DNA from: Dioscorea cayenensis subsp. rotundata
Taxonomy: Eukaryota > Streptophyta > Magnoliopsida > Dioscoreales > Dioscoreaceae
NCBI RefSeq assembly: GCF_009730915.1
Contig: NC_052482.1
Location: 20,986,345-21,050,344 of the forward strand
Direction of reading: 5' to 3'
Length of the DNA: 64,000 bases
Part shown: one piece after another, positions 1 through 10,807 of the stretch
Numbering within the stretch: the stretch's first letter is position 1
How the letters are laid out: the number at the start of each line of letters is the position of its first letter
The notes under the pieces: model-generated
Told to the model about the DNA's origin: nothing
Databases searched by the model: none
Seen by the model: the letters and a program-made list of their open reading frames with translations, nothing else
Position numbers and translations under genes: made by a program

Positions 1-1142
1 GGCATGGGTTATTTGGACCAATATTTAAATTATAAAGATAGGAATAAGTGGAGAGTTTGCCATGAGCAAGCTTCCAGATATGAACCTTGATACGCGGGAT
101 GACCGGAAGTCTCCAAATTTCATGCCAGCCAATCCAGGAATTAGAGGAATAAGTGGAACAAAGATTTACGCTAAGATGATTATATACCAGTGGAAAGCAA
201 CGAAGCATTACAGGGAAAGATGATTCCATTTCCAAACCGAGTGCCATCATTATTAAATTGAATGTCATTTTTGCGAGTTTATATCAAAAGAGTTCCCAAA
301 CAATTCACTGGTAATATCATAGTAGAAACCATTAGAAGAAATTATGTCTGTGAATTTGAACTCATCAAGATCCATGGAAGTGTTAAGAAAAGTAGGCTTG
401 CGAGAGATGGGAAGATAAAAAATACAAGCATCATTCCAAATGTCCACAAGGTCAGGGTCACAGGAAAAGAGTTTGAAATTAGAGCGGACCACCTTTGCCG
501 TGTTACAAATGGATTTATAAAACCAGGAGGAGTTAGGGAAATAATCAGGATCCCAAAGATGCCATCCTCTATATTTGTATTTGAAAATGTGAACCCAAAT
601 TTTATCCTCAGAGTTAAGAATAGCTAAGAGGTTTTTCGTCATGAGAGAGTGATTCACAATTCTAAGATTACGAATGCCGAGGCCCCCCTCAGATTTGTCA
701 AGTGTAGTAACTGACCAGCCAATCGAGTGGAAACCCTTATTATTGTTGTTCCTACCCTAGAGGAAGCACCTGGCAAACTTAGAGATACAATCCATAATAG
801 AGACAGGAAAATTCATCACAGACAAAATGTAGTTAGGAATGGCAAAAACAGTACTGTTGAGGAGAGTAATTTTGCCGGCCATAGAGAGAGAGGAATGATT
901 CCAAGAATGAATGACTTTCTGAACTTTGTTAGGAATGAATTGAAGCTGGTTGACAGTTAATCTTTTAGGGGAGATGGGAATACCAAGATAAGTATATGGG
1001 AAGTTACCCAATTTAATGCCAAGGATTTTAGATAAAGCATTTGCCAGCTTACGGTTACACCAGGTAGGGAGAAACAAGGCCGATTTCAACAAGTTTGCCT
1101 TTTGCCCAGTAAGGTTATGATAAACATTCAGGCACGGTGTTT
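1..1142 (-). mobile_element. LINE (non-LTR retrotransposon) fragment, end of reverse transcriptase and following region
   Basis: The minus strand reads as the C-terminal part of a plant L1-type ORF2. Positions 1142 to 757 give the stretch around LTGQKANLLKSALF, YTYLGIPIS and SLSMAGKITLLNS, ending near PNYILSVMNFP; these are standard motifs after the RT palm. Positions 657 to 265 continue with the KIWVHIFKYKY region that leads to the zf-RVT domain. Stops lie between and after these blocks, so it is a dead copy. It is truncated on its 5' side at about 1142 and runs off the window on its 3' side. It lies just upstream of the first DUF674 gene, in the opposite direction. Confidence 0.85.
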
Positions 1143-1154
1143 GGAACTTTGAAT

Positions 1155-1466
1155 TAGAAGCAGGGCAGCAAAAGTAAAATTAGTTGAGAGAAGATGCATT
1201 TGATTCTATTGGAAAAACAATAAAGAATAAAGAAGAAAAAAAGGCCTCTACAATGTCTATGTAGAGAGAAACAAGTTTAAAGGTTTCATTGCTTTTCTTC
1301 TTGACTAAGGAAGTGGTGTACAGTTTAGTGAACTGAAGAGGTTACTGCTGAAGACTTCATGGACAAGAAATTGTTAAAAAGGTGCAAATTTCCAACAAAT
1401 ATATAAGGAAATGAAAGCAAGCATTGAGCATTGCGAAAACATAGACAGTTCTCACAACAACAAAAA
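1155..1466 (+). promoter_or_regulatory. Promoter and 5' leader of the first DUF674 gene
   Basis: Two blocks here are conserved upstream of the DUF674 gene at 7284: CATTTGATTCTATTGG (an inverted CCAAT box, 1198-1213) and the CCTCTA-AATG block near 1245-1255, which is a TATA-like CTCTATAATG in the other gene but reads CTCTACAATG here. The following leader, with TTGACTAAGGAAGT and GTTACTG-TGAA, is also shared. That this is the core promoter is inferred from position and conservation only. Confidence 0.4.
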
Positions 1467-2270
1467 ATGACTGGGAAAACAATGGCCCTGAAGCTGCTCA
1501 TAGACACTAAGGCAAACAGAGTCTTGTTTGCTGAAGCTGGGAAAGAGGTGGTAGATTTCCTCTTTGGTCTTCTTGCACTGCCATTAGGCTCCATAGTGAA
1601 GCTACTGAGCAAGGATCAGATGCTAGGATCCATTGGAAGTCTTTACAGCAGTCTGGAGAACCTGGATTCCACTTATATCCAGCCTAACCAAGATAAAGAC
1701 ATCCTCCTTAGCCCACAGTTACAGCAACAGAGTCAGGAAGTAAACATTCTCCTCTTATCAGCACCAAACCCACCAAAAGTTGAGGAATACTACGGTTGTT
1801 GTCGCAGTAACTTTTGCAATAGTTTATGTTTCGAAAGTGTCACTAAAGTTTGTGGTACTCAATGTCCTTCATGCCCTGGAAGAATGGAGAAAGTGTTGCG
1901 GTTTGTGCATCCTGAGCCTGGAATGGCGTCAGAAAATGATGAAGGAGAAGGAGGTTATGTGAAGGGTGTGGTTACTTACACTATAATGGATGATCTTTCT
2001 GTGACTCCAATGTCCACCATCTCCTGCATCACTTTGCTCAGCAAGTTCAATGTCACGAATGTGAACGTTCTCAAGGAGAAGAATGTTAACTTGGGCATGC
2101 AAGAGGTTGTGTTTCAATTTGTAATACATACATACAGATATATATATATATATATATATCATGTCATACTATTTTTCATGAGTTCTTGTTTGCAGGCGTT
2201 GGAGTTGCTGAAGGCCTCCTTCAAGTCCAAGACTGTCCTGACTGATGTGTTCCTGGCCAGTAAGCTGTAG
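1467..2270 (+). CDS. DUF674 family protein, copy A (two exons)
   Basis: A plant-specific DUF674 protein (Pfam DUF674, function unknown). Exon 1 is 1467-2105 and exon 2 is 2196-2270, joined across a 90-bp GT-AG intron (2106-2195) that contains a TA repeat; the product is 237 residues. The N terminus has the family signature: ALKLLIDTKANRVLFAEAG, then VVDFLFGLLALPLGSIVKLL. The middle holds a four-cysteine pattern, YYGC, further Cys, then CPSC, which looks like a small zinc ribbon. The C-terminal part carries GVVTYTIMDDLSVTP, and exon 2 encodes ALELLKASFKSKTVLTDVF. The intron length is a multiple of three, so a read-through frame exists; the splice is supported by the identical junction in the other copies. 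The start is the Met shared by the paralogs. It ends LASKL where the others end LANKE. Confidence 0.88.
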   Translation: MTGKTMALKLLIDTKANRVLFAEAGKEVVDFLFGLLALPLGSIVKLLSKDQMLGSIGSLYSSLENLDSTYIQPNQDKDILLSPQLQQQSQEVNILLLSAPNPPKVEEYYGCCRSNFCNSLCFESVTKVCGTQCPSCPGRMEKVLRFVHPEPGMASENDEGEGGYVKGVVTYTIMDDLSVTPMSTISCITLLSKFNVTNVNVLKEKNVNLGMQEVVFQFVIHTYRYIYIYIYHVILFFMSSCLQALELLKASFKSKTVLTDVFLASKL

Positions 2271-2810
2271 CTAGGCTAGCTAGCTTTGTATCTGGGCGGC
2301 TTTGTTTATGTGGGACTTTAGGATTTTTATGCATGCATGATTGTTTAATGTTTCTTGCTCTTTGGTGCCATTGTTCAATACATTTAAAAAATTAATTAAA
2401 AAAAATAAACCATATTCAATAAAGACCAAACAAATACAAAGTAGACTACAACAAGGAAAAATCGAACTATAACTTCCAGATAAAGAGTACAAAAGGGGAG
2501 TCTCAGGTAGCTCCACAAATCACTCAAGGAAGTGGGAGGGAGACTTGACCTAAATAAATGACCAAATTAGTTCTAGATGCACTCTGCCACATGACATAAG
2601 AATAATAATGATATTTCTGGAATAAATTTTCAAGTCACTGAAAACTACATATTGTTTTGAAAAAAATCACAAACACAATAGTAAGTGTGAGCATTTAGTA
2701 GTAACGCTTGCAATTCCCAGCAATTCATTCATCTTTAATGCATGGCCCATTGGCTGTCATTATAAAGAAAAACAAACACTGTGACCACGTACAAAGGCAG
2801 TACATAGAAA
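2271..2810 (+). other. Intergenic region with putative promoter of copy B
   Basis: No gene is seen in the first 450 bases, which are AT-rich. Close to the next start are CCCATTGGCTGTCATTATAAAG (about 2746-2767: inverted CCAAT box, then TATAAAG) and GACCACGTAC, a plausible core promoter about 45-60 bases upstream of the ATG at 2811. This upstream sequence is not like that of copies A, D and F, so copy B has a different promoter context. Confidence 0.4.
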
Positions 2811-3607
2811 ATGGGTAACAAAACAATGGTTCTGAAGCTGCTTATAGACCCAAAAGCAAACAGAGTCCTGTTTGCTGAAGCTGGGAAACAAGTGGTGGAT
2901 TTCCTCTTTGGTCTACTAGCACTGCCATTAGGCTCCATAGTGAAGGTCCTGGGCAAGGATCAAATGGTAGGATCCATTGGACTTATCTATAGCAGTCTGG
3001 AGACCTTGGATTTGTCCTATATCCGGCCTGATCAAGATAAGGACATATTCCTTAACCCACAGGGACCGGAACAAGGACAGTACCAGAACAATCTCCTCTT
3101 ATCAACACCAGCCCCTGCAAAAGTTGAGGAATACTATGGGTGTGAGACTCATGGTAGTCCATGTTCTGAATATGTTACTAAAAGTCTTGGCGTTCAATGT
3201 CCAAAATGTTGCTATGAAATGGAAAAAATTATGCAGTATGTTCATCCTCAGCCCAGTGAAGATTCAGGAAATGGTGAAGGAGAAGAAGGTTTGGTTAATG
3301 GTGTGGTTACTTACATTATAATGGATGACCTTTCTGTGACACCAATGTCCACCATCTCCTGTATCACTTTGCTCAACAAGTTTAGTGTCAAGAATGTGGA
3401 CGTTCTCGAGGAGAAGAATGTCAGCTTGGGCATGCAAGAGGTAGTGTGTTGCAATTTGTTGTATTATTATTATTATTATTATTACTATTATTATTATTAT
3501 TATCACTGTACTTCATGTGTTCTTGCTTTCAGGCTTTGGAGCTGCTGAAGACCTCGTTTGAGTCTCAGACTGTCCTCACTGAAGTGTTCCTGGCGAACAA
3601 AGAATAA
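2811..3607 (+). CDS. DUF674 family protein, copy B (two exons)
   Basis: Exon 1 is 2811-3440, exon 2 is 3533-3607, and the 92-bp GT-AG intron lies at 3441-3532; the product is 234 residues. It shows the family N terminus (LKLLIDPKANRVLFAEAGKQ, FLFGLLALPLGSIVKVLGK), the Cys pattern YYGC plus CPKC, MDDLSVTPMSTISCITLL, and the exon-2 block ALELLKTSFESQTVLTEVF ending in LANKE. Within the cluster it is closest to the second half of the fused pair, sharing VKVLGKDQMVGSIG. An AATAAA at 3701-3706 follows the stop by about 95 bases, in a sequence also found after the fused pair. The function is unknown. Confidence 0.88.
3461..3503 (+). repeat. (ATT)n microsatellite inside the copy B intron
   Basis: About 14 ATT-like triplets, with one interruption, lie in the 92-bp intron of DUF674 copy B. 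A shorter ATT run sits in the matching intron at 8839-8861, and TA-type repeats occupy this intron in the copies at 2106-2195 and 11793-11877, so the intron repeatedly gains simple repeats. Confidence 0.9.
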
Positions 3608-3837
3608 CAATTAACAAACTAGCTTGTGTTATATATCATGCATGATGCATGGTTCACTCGTTTCTCTTTTTTCCAGTTTATGTACTAGTCCTTATTTATC
3701 AATAAATATAGATCCACTACTGTTCTATGCTTCTAAATTGAAGTGGAACTTCATTTTATATCCAAGATTGTTTATTATATCAGTTCCATCTTGTTCCTAT
3801 TATTGTTGTTCTCTTTTTTATTTTTGAAATGTGTGTT

Positions 3838-4200
3838 ATTTTTTTAAAGGTGGATAAATCACTTTCATTAAACACCGGAATAATACAAACAAATTCCTAC
3901 GTAATAGAAGGAAAATAAAACAACAACTACTAAGAGTGGTACAACAAAAGTAGAAAACCAAAACAAAAGACAAAGACATAAGACAAGGAAGTAGGACTTC
4001 CTTCTGATCTCTTAGAATCTTTATAACTCATGCATGGATCTTGTGTCTCCTCGATCAATGGGACCTCACCTGGACTCTCCACACAAGGTCCTAAGAACTC
4101 CAGATCTCTATGGATGGTCATCATAGAATCTACCAACTTCTCTTTTCGTGCCTTTTGAGACAACTGAGAACTAAGATAAAAGTATGTGGTCAACTTTCAG
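3838..4200 (-). mobile_element. LINE 3' end fragment
   Basis: On the minus strand 4193-3930 encodes the last residues of a LINE ORF2, including MTIHRDLEFLGP, which matches RRNLEFLGQ in the LINE copy at 36.1 kb. A 3' untranslated tail ends in GTGATTTATCCACCTTTAAAAAAA at about 3838-3862. Only this end is present, as expected for 5'-truncated insertion. Confidence 0.65.
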
Positions 4201-4640
4201 AATAATAACCTGAGTAGATATGGCATAGCATTAAAAATAGGGTCATTTCTAGCAAATCACACAATTACTTTTACAATTAAGTCACCCATGTTTCTAAGCG
4301 AAGGTCGCACCAACGATCTCCAGAAACCCAAAGAGTAATAATATCCTGAAGTTAATATTGTCACGTCAATATTAGAGAAACTAAATTAGATATTTTACTT
4401 TTTTTCCTTTGCTATAATTATTTTTTAGCAAAAAAAAACTTTATTAAAGGATTTTTCAGTGACATTATATTAAAGGGATTAAAGCAATAGATTGACTATA
4501 TTAGAAGAATTAAATAGAGTTTTTTTTTAATGTAGCTATCTTTTAGTAAAAAGAAACCAGACTAAATAACACATTGATAAGAAAATGAAAAAAAGAATTA
4601 AAAGAGCCGACTACAGAGGATAAATAAAAGCAAAAGCCAA
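4201..4640. other. AT-rich intergenic DNA
   Basis: No coding, RNA or clear repeat signal seen. The stretch contains several A or T runs and lies between two minus-strand LINE fragments. Confidence 0.5.
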
Positions 4641-4644
4641 AAAA

Positions 4645-5203
4645 TTTGGCTCAATTTTTGAAAAATGGATAAACCACTTAAATTAAAACGAAAACACAAG
4701 TACACGAGAACACCCAACACAGCAAACCCACAAAATAACCCCCGCACCACAAGAGGTGATACAGACGAGATACAACAAAAACCACTAGAGGAAAACAACA
4801 CAGGCTTCCTCGAGCCCACACTCAGACATGATAGACTAGCCTGTGGTCGGATCTGGTGCCTCCTCGCCAGTGGCACTACCCAGTGGCAGTTGTCCCCGTG
4901 ACCCCAAGAATTCGAGATTGCACCGAACCATAGAAATAGAGTCTTCCAGCTTCCCTTTGGCGTTATCTACAAGCGCATCGAGACACGATAAAATCATCCG
5001 AGCAATATTCAGGACAATGCAATGAATATGAAGAATTTTAGCATTAAAAATTCTATCATTCCTAGCCAGACAAATATGTGAAACAAACGCCTTTGATCAC
5101 TATGTCCATAATCACCCTAGCCGTCGGACTCACATTCCATCTCCAAGAACACCAGATAGTACTCGTCTTCGGAAGAGCAATATGGGAAGGTCTTTTTCCT
5201 CGG
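4645..5203 (-). mobile_element. LINE fragment, end of ORF2 and 3' tail
   Basis: Reading the minus strand from 5203, one frame gives TSTIWCSWRW, a block ending SGNDRIFNAK, and then CNLEFLGSRGQ. This matches the same part of the LINE at 36.1 kb (WLARNDRIFNANA, RRNLEFLGQRS). The 3' tail ends with the GTGGTTTATCCATTTTTCAAAAA type of LINE terminus near 4645. It is cut on its 5' side by the Copia LTR that starts at 5204. Confidence 0.65.
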
Positions 5204-5546
5204 TGAAATAAAACACAGGAATATAAAGCAACAAACTAATGCTTACCAGCTAGGATGCTGACACAATACACAAAAACAAAAAGCAACATCCCATCGAATC
5301 ACAGTCTTACACTTACATCGTTTTCAACATGCACATATCCATGCAACGTACGCAACAGTCTAAATCTAACAACAAAGTCAACTGTGCTTAGCTTAGTAGA
5401 GTCTTCAACATCTTTCCCTTACTTAGAAACCTCCTACCCCTAAGCATTACGGAAGTATTCAAACTTATGGCATAAAAGACCTTTGGTGAAGACGTCAGCA
5501 ACCTGCTCATTTGTGCTACAATGCACTACTTCAATTTCACCATTGC
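5204..5546 (-). mobile_element. Copia retrotransposon 3' end: last RNase H residues, polypurine tract and LTR
   Basis: Reading the minus strand from 5546 gives IEVVHCSTNEQVADVFTKGL, the end of a Copia RNase H domain, followed by a stop and a purine-rich AAGTAAGGGAAAGA. A putative LTR then runs from TGTTGAAGACT (5410) to TTATTTCA (5204). At 5546 the Copia sequence is joined directly to the body of a DUF674 gene. The other half of the element is absent. Confidence 0.7.
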
Positions 5547-5949
5547 AAACAGAGTCCTATTTGCTGAAGCTGGGAAAGAGATGGTAGATTTCCTCTTTGG
5601 TCTTCTTGCACTGCAATTAGGCTCCATAGTGAAGCTATTGAGCGAGGATCATATGCTAGGATCCATTGGAAGTCTTTACAACAGCCTGGAGAACCTGGAT
5701 TCCACTTATATCCAGGCTAATCAAGATAAGGACGTCCTCCTTAGCCCACAGGACCAGGAACAGAGACAGCACCAAAACAATTTCAAATTTGTGACAAGAG
5801 TTGAGGCACCATCCCCTCCAAAATATGTGACAAAAGTTTGTAGTATTCAATGTCCTTCATGCTCCGGCAGAATTCAAAGAGTGCTGCAGTATGAGGATCC
5901 GGAATCTAGAATGGTAGACTGCATAATAACCACATTTACTTCCAAATAA
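5547..5949 (+). pseudogene. DUF674 fragment, copy C
   Basis: It begins inside the family N terminus at NRVLFAEAGKEMVDFLF and lacks the first ten or so residues (the LKLLIDTK part); the Met at 5521 belongs to joined Copia sequence. It keeps GSIVKLLSEDHMLGSIG and a Cys block (TKVCSIQCPSCSGRI) but not the first YYGC pair. It stops at 5949 before the VTYTIMDDLSV region, and exon 2 is missing. So both ends are lost, by the Copia junction on the left and by a deletion on the right that runs into the shared 3' flank. It is unlikely to make a working protein. Confidence 0.85.
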
Positions 5950-7084
5950 CTGAGATTGGTAGACAATTATAACTACAACATAATACATAATACATCTGAA
6001 GAATACAGATTTGTTTGCAAGTTTAATCAAAATATCCCATGCCATATCTGCCGAGCTCATATTGACCTATCAAAATCTGACATGTGTTCTCTTAAAAAAA
6101 TTAATCACATATGTCAGGCTCTGATAGGCCAGAATCAGAGAATTGTCTGGTTTCTGGAACCGGGCAAATGAACTCATATCTGACTGCTATTAATTGGAAT
6201 ATCTGTTGTCATCTTGAGATTTGTCATCAGCTCTTTGTACCACAAAACAAAACAGTGAAACAAACTTCAAATAGCTGTCTAAAGCAAACCAATGAATGAT
6301 TTCAAGCATTCTAGGACATTTTGAACTTGCTGTAGAAGCCTAAACAATGAATGAATAAACAAGTAAAACAACAGATGACATTCTAACACCATGACATACA
6401 TGAAAGATCTGATTCATCTAAGATATTGTTGAATTCAGAAACCAAGTGTAAACAACATCCATAGTAAATCCAACCTAAACAATCAAATCCCACAAATACA
6501 TAATTCAGGAATGATAACAAGTGTTAAAGATCCACAGCAGATTGAGTAGTCCTGTAAAAACCCATGAACAGCAAATACAATTTCAAATAGAATTTGACAC
6601 AATCAGCATCATAACTACAATATCATAAAACATGCTAATAAAAAACAATGCAGCAGAAAATTTTCTTACTTTATCAAGCTTGCTCAAGGTTCATGCTACT
6701 GATTCCAAACAGAATAGCTCTACCTCCTAAACATGTCACAAAATTAACTTGGCTAGTTTTTTATCACCATCCGAATCATGTGATTATCTCTGCAAAAAAA
6801 AATTTTGGAAAAGCTCTTTAACTGACTTATTTCAGTTGCTTATGCTAGTGTTCTTAATTTCAAAAACATCCCACACATTGAATTATGAGAAAAGTGAATT
6901 TTAAGATATTTTACTCTCAATAACAATTTCAACAACTTAAAGATGAATGCATCAAAGGACTCCTCTCAAGAGAAACCAACACAGACCTAATTCCACTGCA
7001 CTGGCAGTTCTCCTCTTCTGTTATTGCTGGTGTTAGGAACTTTGAAGTGGAAGGAGACCAGCAAAAGTAGAATTAGTGGAGAGA
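5950..7084. repeat. Duplicated flank of the DUF674 unit (first copy)
   Basis: Non-coding DNA repeated downstream of the fused pair (about 9103-10700) and of copy F (about 12262-14400). Shared words include CATTTACTTCC-AATAACTGAGATTG, GTGAAACAAACTTCAAATAGCTG, AATCAGCATCATAA-TACAAT and TTTATCAAGCTTGCT. This shows that gene plus about 2 kb of flank was the duplication unit. No gene is seen inside. Confidence 0.75.
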
Positions 7085-7283
7085 AAAGACATTTGATTCT
7101 ATTGGGGAAAAAAAGCCTCTATAATGTTTCTTTAGAGAGATATGACTGTAAAGGTTACATTACTTTGCTTCTTGACTAAGGAAGTTGAATGCTGTTTAGT
7201 GGAGAAGTTACTGTTGAACACTTTAACAATTATGTAAGGAAAGCAAATATTGAACACTGGGAAAACACTGGCAGTTCACAAAA
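7085..7283 (+). promoter_or_regulatory. Promoter and 5' leader of the fused DUF674 pair
   Basis: ACATTTGATTCTATTGGGG (inverted CCAAT) at about 7089-7107 is followed by CCTCTATAATG with TATAAT at 7120-7125, then a leader shared with copies A and F. The spacing suits a plant TATA promoter with a start site near 7150; the start site is inferred. Confidence 0.45.
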
Positions 7284-8622
7284 ATGGCTGAGAAAACAAT
7301 GGCCCTGAAGCTACTCATAGACACTAAAGCAAACAGAGTTCTGTTTGCTGAAGCTGGGAAAGAAGTTGTGGATTTCCTCTTCAGTCTTCTTGCACTACCA
7401 TTAGGCTCCATAGTGAAGCTAGTGAGCAAGGATCAGATGGTAGGATCCATTGGAAGTATCTACAGCAGCCTGGAGAACTTGGATTCCACATATATGCAGC
7501 CTAATCAAGATAAGGACATCCTCCTTAGCCCACATTTACAGCAACAGAAACAGCGCCAGAACCATCTCTGCTTACCATCACCAGCCCCTGCAAAAGTTAA
7601 GGCTTACTACGGGTGTCCCAACTTCCATCACAAGGTATCATGTTATGATCTTGTTAGTGAAGTTCGTGGTATTAGTTGTCCTTCATGCGGCAGAAGAATG
7701 GAAAGAGTGTTGAAGTGTCTGCAATCTGAGCCTGGAATGAAGACAGGAAATGGTGAAGCAGAAGATGGTTATGTGAAGGGTGTGGTTACTTACACTGTAA
7801 TGGATGATCTTTCTGTGATGCCAATGTCCAGCATCGCCAGCATCACTTTGCTCAACAAGTTCAATGCCAAGACTGTAAATGTTTTTGAGGAGAAGTATGT
7901 TAGCTTGGGAATACAAGAGGTGGTGTTTCAATTGAAAGAAAAATTTTATTCATATACTTATTTTAACACACTAATTTTTCATGTGCTTTTGTTTTCAGGC
8001 TTTGGAGTTACTGAAGGCCTCCTTTGAGTCCAAGACTGTTCTCACTGATGTGTTCCTGGCTGAGGCAAATGGAGAAGCCAATGTTCTGTGTCGCTTGATT
8101 GAACTTGGACTTCATTTTTTATGCACAATGGCTGTCGCTTGTTCCAGCCAAAAATCTGGATTTTTAGGTGGTTTATGGATCAACAAAACAATGACACTGA
8201 AGCTGGTGGTGCACACTAAAGCAAACAGAGTACTGTTTGCTGAAGCTGATAAACAAGTGGTGGATTTCCTCTTTGGTCTTCTTGCACTGCCATTAGGCTC
8301 CATAGTGAAGGTCTTGGGCAAGGATCAAATGGTAGGATCCATTGGATGTATCTACAGCAGTCTGGAGAACTTGGATTCCACTTATATCCAACCTGATCAA
8401 GATAAGAATATCCTTCTCAACCCACAGTTACAGCAACAGAAACAGTGCCTGAACAATCTCCTCTTACCATCACCAGCCCCAGCAAAACTCAAGGCATTCT
8501 ATGGGTGTCACAATATCAGAAGCAAAATTCAATGTCGCAATTATGTTAGTGAAGTTTGTGGTATTGATTGTCCTTCATGCAGCGGCACAATGGAAAGAGT
8601 GTTTGAAGTGTTTGCATCCTGA
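7284..8622 (+). CDS. DUF674 family protein, copy D, reading through into a second DUF674 unit (copy E)
   Basis: Exon 1 (7284-7919) encodes a complete first DUF674 block: LKLLIDTKANRVLFAEAG, FLFSLLALPLGSIVKL, YYGC with CPSC, and MDDLSVMPMSS. A 79-bp intron (7920-7998) follows at the family position. Exon 2 starts ALELLKASFESKTVLTDVF, but where the other copies stop after LANKE this one continues LAEANGEANVLCRLIELGLH. It runs in frame through about 48 linker residues into a second unit beginning MTLKLVVHTKANRVLFAEAD (M at 8191). The frame ends at 8620-8622 because of one extra T near 8600. The predicted product is 419 residues. Multi-unit DUF674 proteins exist in plants, so the fusion is credible; the frameshift could be real or an assembly error. 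Confidence 0.72.
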
Positions 8623-8969
8623 GCCTGAAATGAAGACAGGAAATGGTGGAGGAGAAAATGGTTATGTGAAGGATGTGGTTAGTTACACTATAGTGGATGA
8701 TCTTTCTGTGATGCCAATATCCAGCATCTCCAGCATCACTTTGTTTAACGAATTCAATGTCAAGAATGCAGACACTCTGGAGGAGAAGAATGTCAGCTTG
8801 GGCAAGCAAGAGGTTGCCTTTCAATTGATAGAATGTTTTATTATTATTATTATTATTTTTTAAACACTATTTTTCATGTATATTTTGTTTTCAGGCTGTG
8901 GATTTGCTGAAGGCCTCATTGAAGTCCAAGACTGTCCTCACTGATGTTTTCCTGGCCAACAAAGAATAG
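8191..8969 (+). pseudogene. DUF674 second unit (copy E) with a +1 frameshift
   Basis: The unit is complete in outline: N-terminal signature, Cys block (FYGC, then CPSC), IVDDLSVMPISSISSITLF, intron 8813-8894 (82 bp), and exon 2 8895-8969 ending LANKE. At about 8600 it reads GTGTTTGAAGTGTTTGC where copy D has GTGTTGAAGTGTCTGC. The extra T forces a stop at 8622, and the remaining 190 coding bases continue in another frame. AATAAA lies at 9027-9032 in a trailer shared with copy B. Without the shift, D plus E would encode one two-unit protein. Confidence 0.75.
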
Positions 8970-9032
8970 CAAACCAACTAGTATTGTTTCTCTTTTTTCC
9001 AGTTTATGAAATAGTCCTTGTTTATCAATAAA

Positions 9033-10740
9033 TATGGAGCCACTACTGTTCTGTGTTTCCTTTTTGTAGTATGGGTTTCTATGTAAACTCTCTTAAATAG
9101 CTAAAGCCACAAAGCTAAGTTCAGATATATGAGCTTGACTGAACTAGGAGTGCTTAGCAGAGATTGACTGTAACAATGACATTTACTTCCGAATAACTGA
9201 GATTGAGAAAAAAATGACCTCCAGCATAACACATATGAAGATAGTTTGTCACTTGTGACAAGTAACAGATTGAAAAATACAAAGATATGCTGCAAATTTA
9301 ATTCAAATTTCTCACAATATCTGAAACTAGTAATTGGAATACCTGTTGTCATCTTGAGATTTGTCATCAAGTCGATAGACTGTAAGTCAAGTTCACAAGA
9401 GATTATCACAGTGAAACAAACTTCAAATAGCTGTTTAAAGTAAAATAATAAATTGCTTCAAGTATTGCTAGGAAGTTTTAAACTAGTTGTAGAAGACAGG
9501 TTTGAAAGGAAGAAGTGGCACGAGCCTTTCAATGTACATAAACAAGAAAGAATGGATAAATAACACCATGACACGCTTTAAAGATTTGATTCATCAATAT
9601 ATTATTGAATTCAGATACCAACCCATAAAGATCAGACTACTCGAAATTGAAATGTTTAGTTGCCATTACAAATATAAAATATATGAAGAGCAAGAAGGCG
9701 GGTAAAAGGAACAAAAGGCAATCTCCAAAAACAAGTACTAGAAGAGTCTCATATTGTCTTTTCATTGATAAACAAATAAAATCCAACAAATCCAAACAAT
9801 TCAGGAATGAGAACAAGTGTTACGATCGATAGCAGATTAACTACTGCGAAAAACCCACAAATAGTAAATACAATTGCAATTAGATTCAAACAGAATATGA
9901 TTCAATGAGCATCGATAATTTCAATATCATAAATACATGCTAATAGGAAACAATTACAAAGAAAAATTGTCACACTTTATCAAGCTTGCTTAGGATTCAT
10001 GCCAATGATACCAAACAGGATAGCTCTACCACTTATACATCTGAGGACACTAGCCTATATTTGTTTATGCTACACTTCCAAGTTCCAAAATAATAAGAGA
10101 AAATTGAAGAATTTTATTCTATTGTGCTCTCAATTACAACATCAACCTCTTCAACATGAACATATCAAAAGACTCCTCTCAAGGAAAACCAACACAAATC
10201 TTTATTGCACTCTGAAACAAAGAAAAGCTACCAGTTTGTCATCATTGCCGACTTCAGACTAAAACAAACATTAAACACCACAATAAGAGAGCATAAAAGA
10301 CTATCTAACATCTCTAGCGTTCATCAGACTAGACAGCAAGATACGAGGAAAGGCCATCGGCACAAACTCACAGCAATGCATAATCTATATTGTCAAACTA
10401 CGATTCATTGAGGTAGAAAAAATCAATTCAGAATACTAAGTACAAATTGAATTATAAAAATCAGAAGTATGTATATATATACATACATATATACATACAT
10501 ATACACAATTTTTTTATTCAAAAAAAAATGCCAGATGATTAGCTACTTTTTATTCCTCAATTGAAAGCATACCAATGAGAACTAAATGCATCACAGAATC
10601 CATTACTCCTAAGCAAGCAAGGAACAACAGCTATAATAGATCAAATAAATAATTAATTGAATAAACAATGATTAGACAAGATCATACCTTTAGTTCTCTG
10701 ATAATCTCCGGAAGGACCCTGAAAATCAAGGACGACAAAA
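9033..10740. repeat. Duplicated flank of the DUF674 unit (second copy)
   Basis: Non-coding DNA matching 5950-7084 in part and 12262-14410 for most of its length, with shared starts AAGCCACAAA-CTA-GTTCAGATA. The end (10450-10740) matches the DNA just downstream of H2B (about 14140-14410), including the exon-like block TTTCAGGGTCCTTCCGGAG read on the minus strand. Confidence 0.7.
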
Positions 10741-10762
10741 AATTTGGAAAAAAAAAATACTC

Positions 10763-10770
10763 TATAAATA
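10763..10770 (+). promoter_or_regulatory. TATA box of DUF674 copy F
   Basis: TATAAATA in the context CTCTATAAATATGTG, at the place of the CTCTATAATG block upstream of the gene at 7284. It is the best TATA of the cluster, with the tandem repeats and leader directly downstream. Confidence 0.5.
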
Positions 10771-10807
10771 TGTGATACATAGAGTGAGAAGCAATTGTAA
10801 AGGTTAT

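Noticed and set aside
2106-2195. Uninterrupted reading through the copy A intron as coding
   Set aside because: The intron is 90 bases long by chance; the same GT-AG junction in the other copies removes a frame-breaking intron of 79-92 bases.
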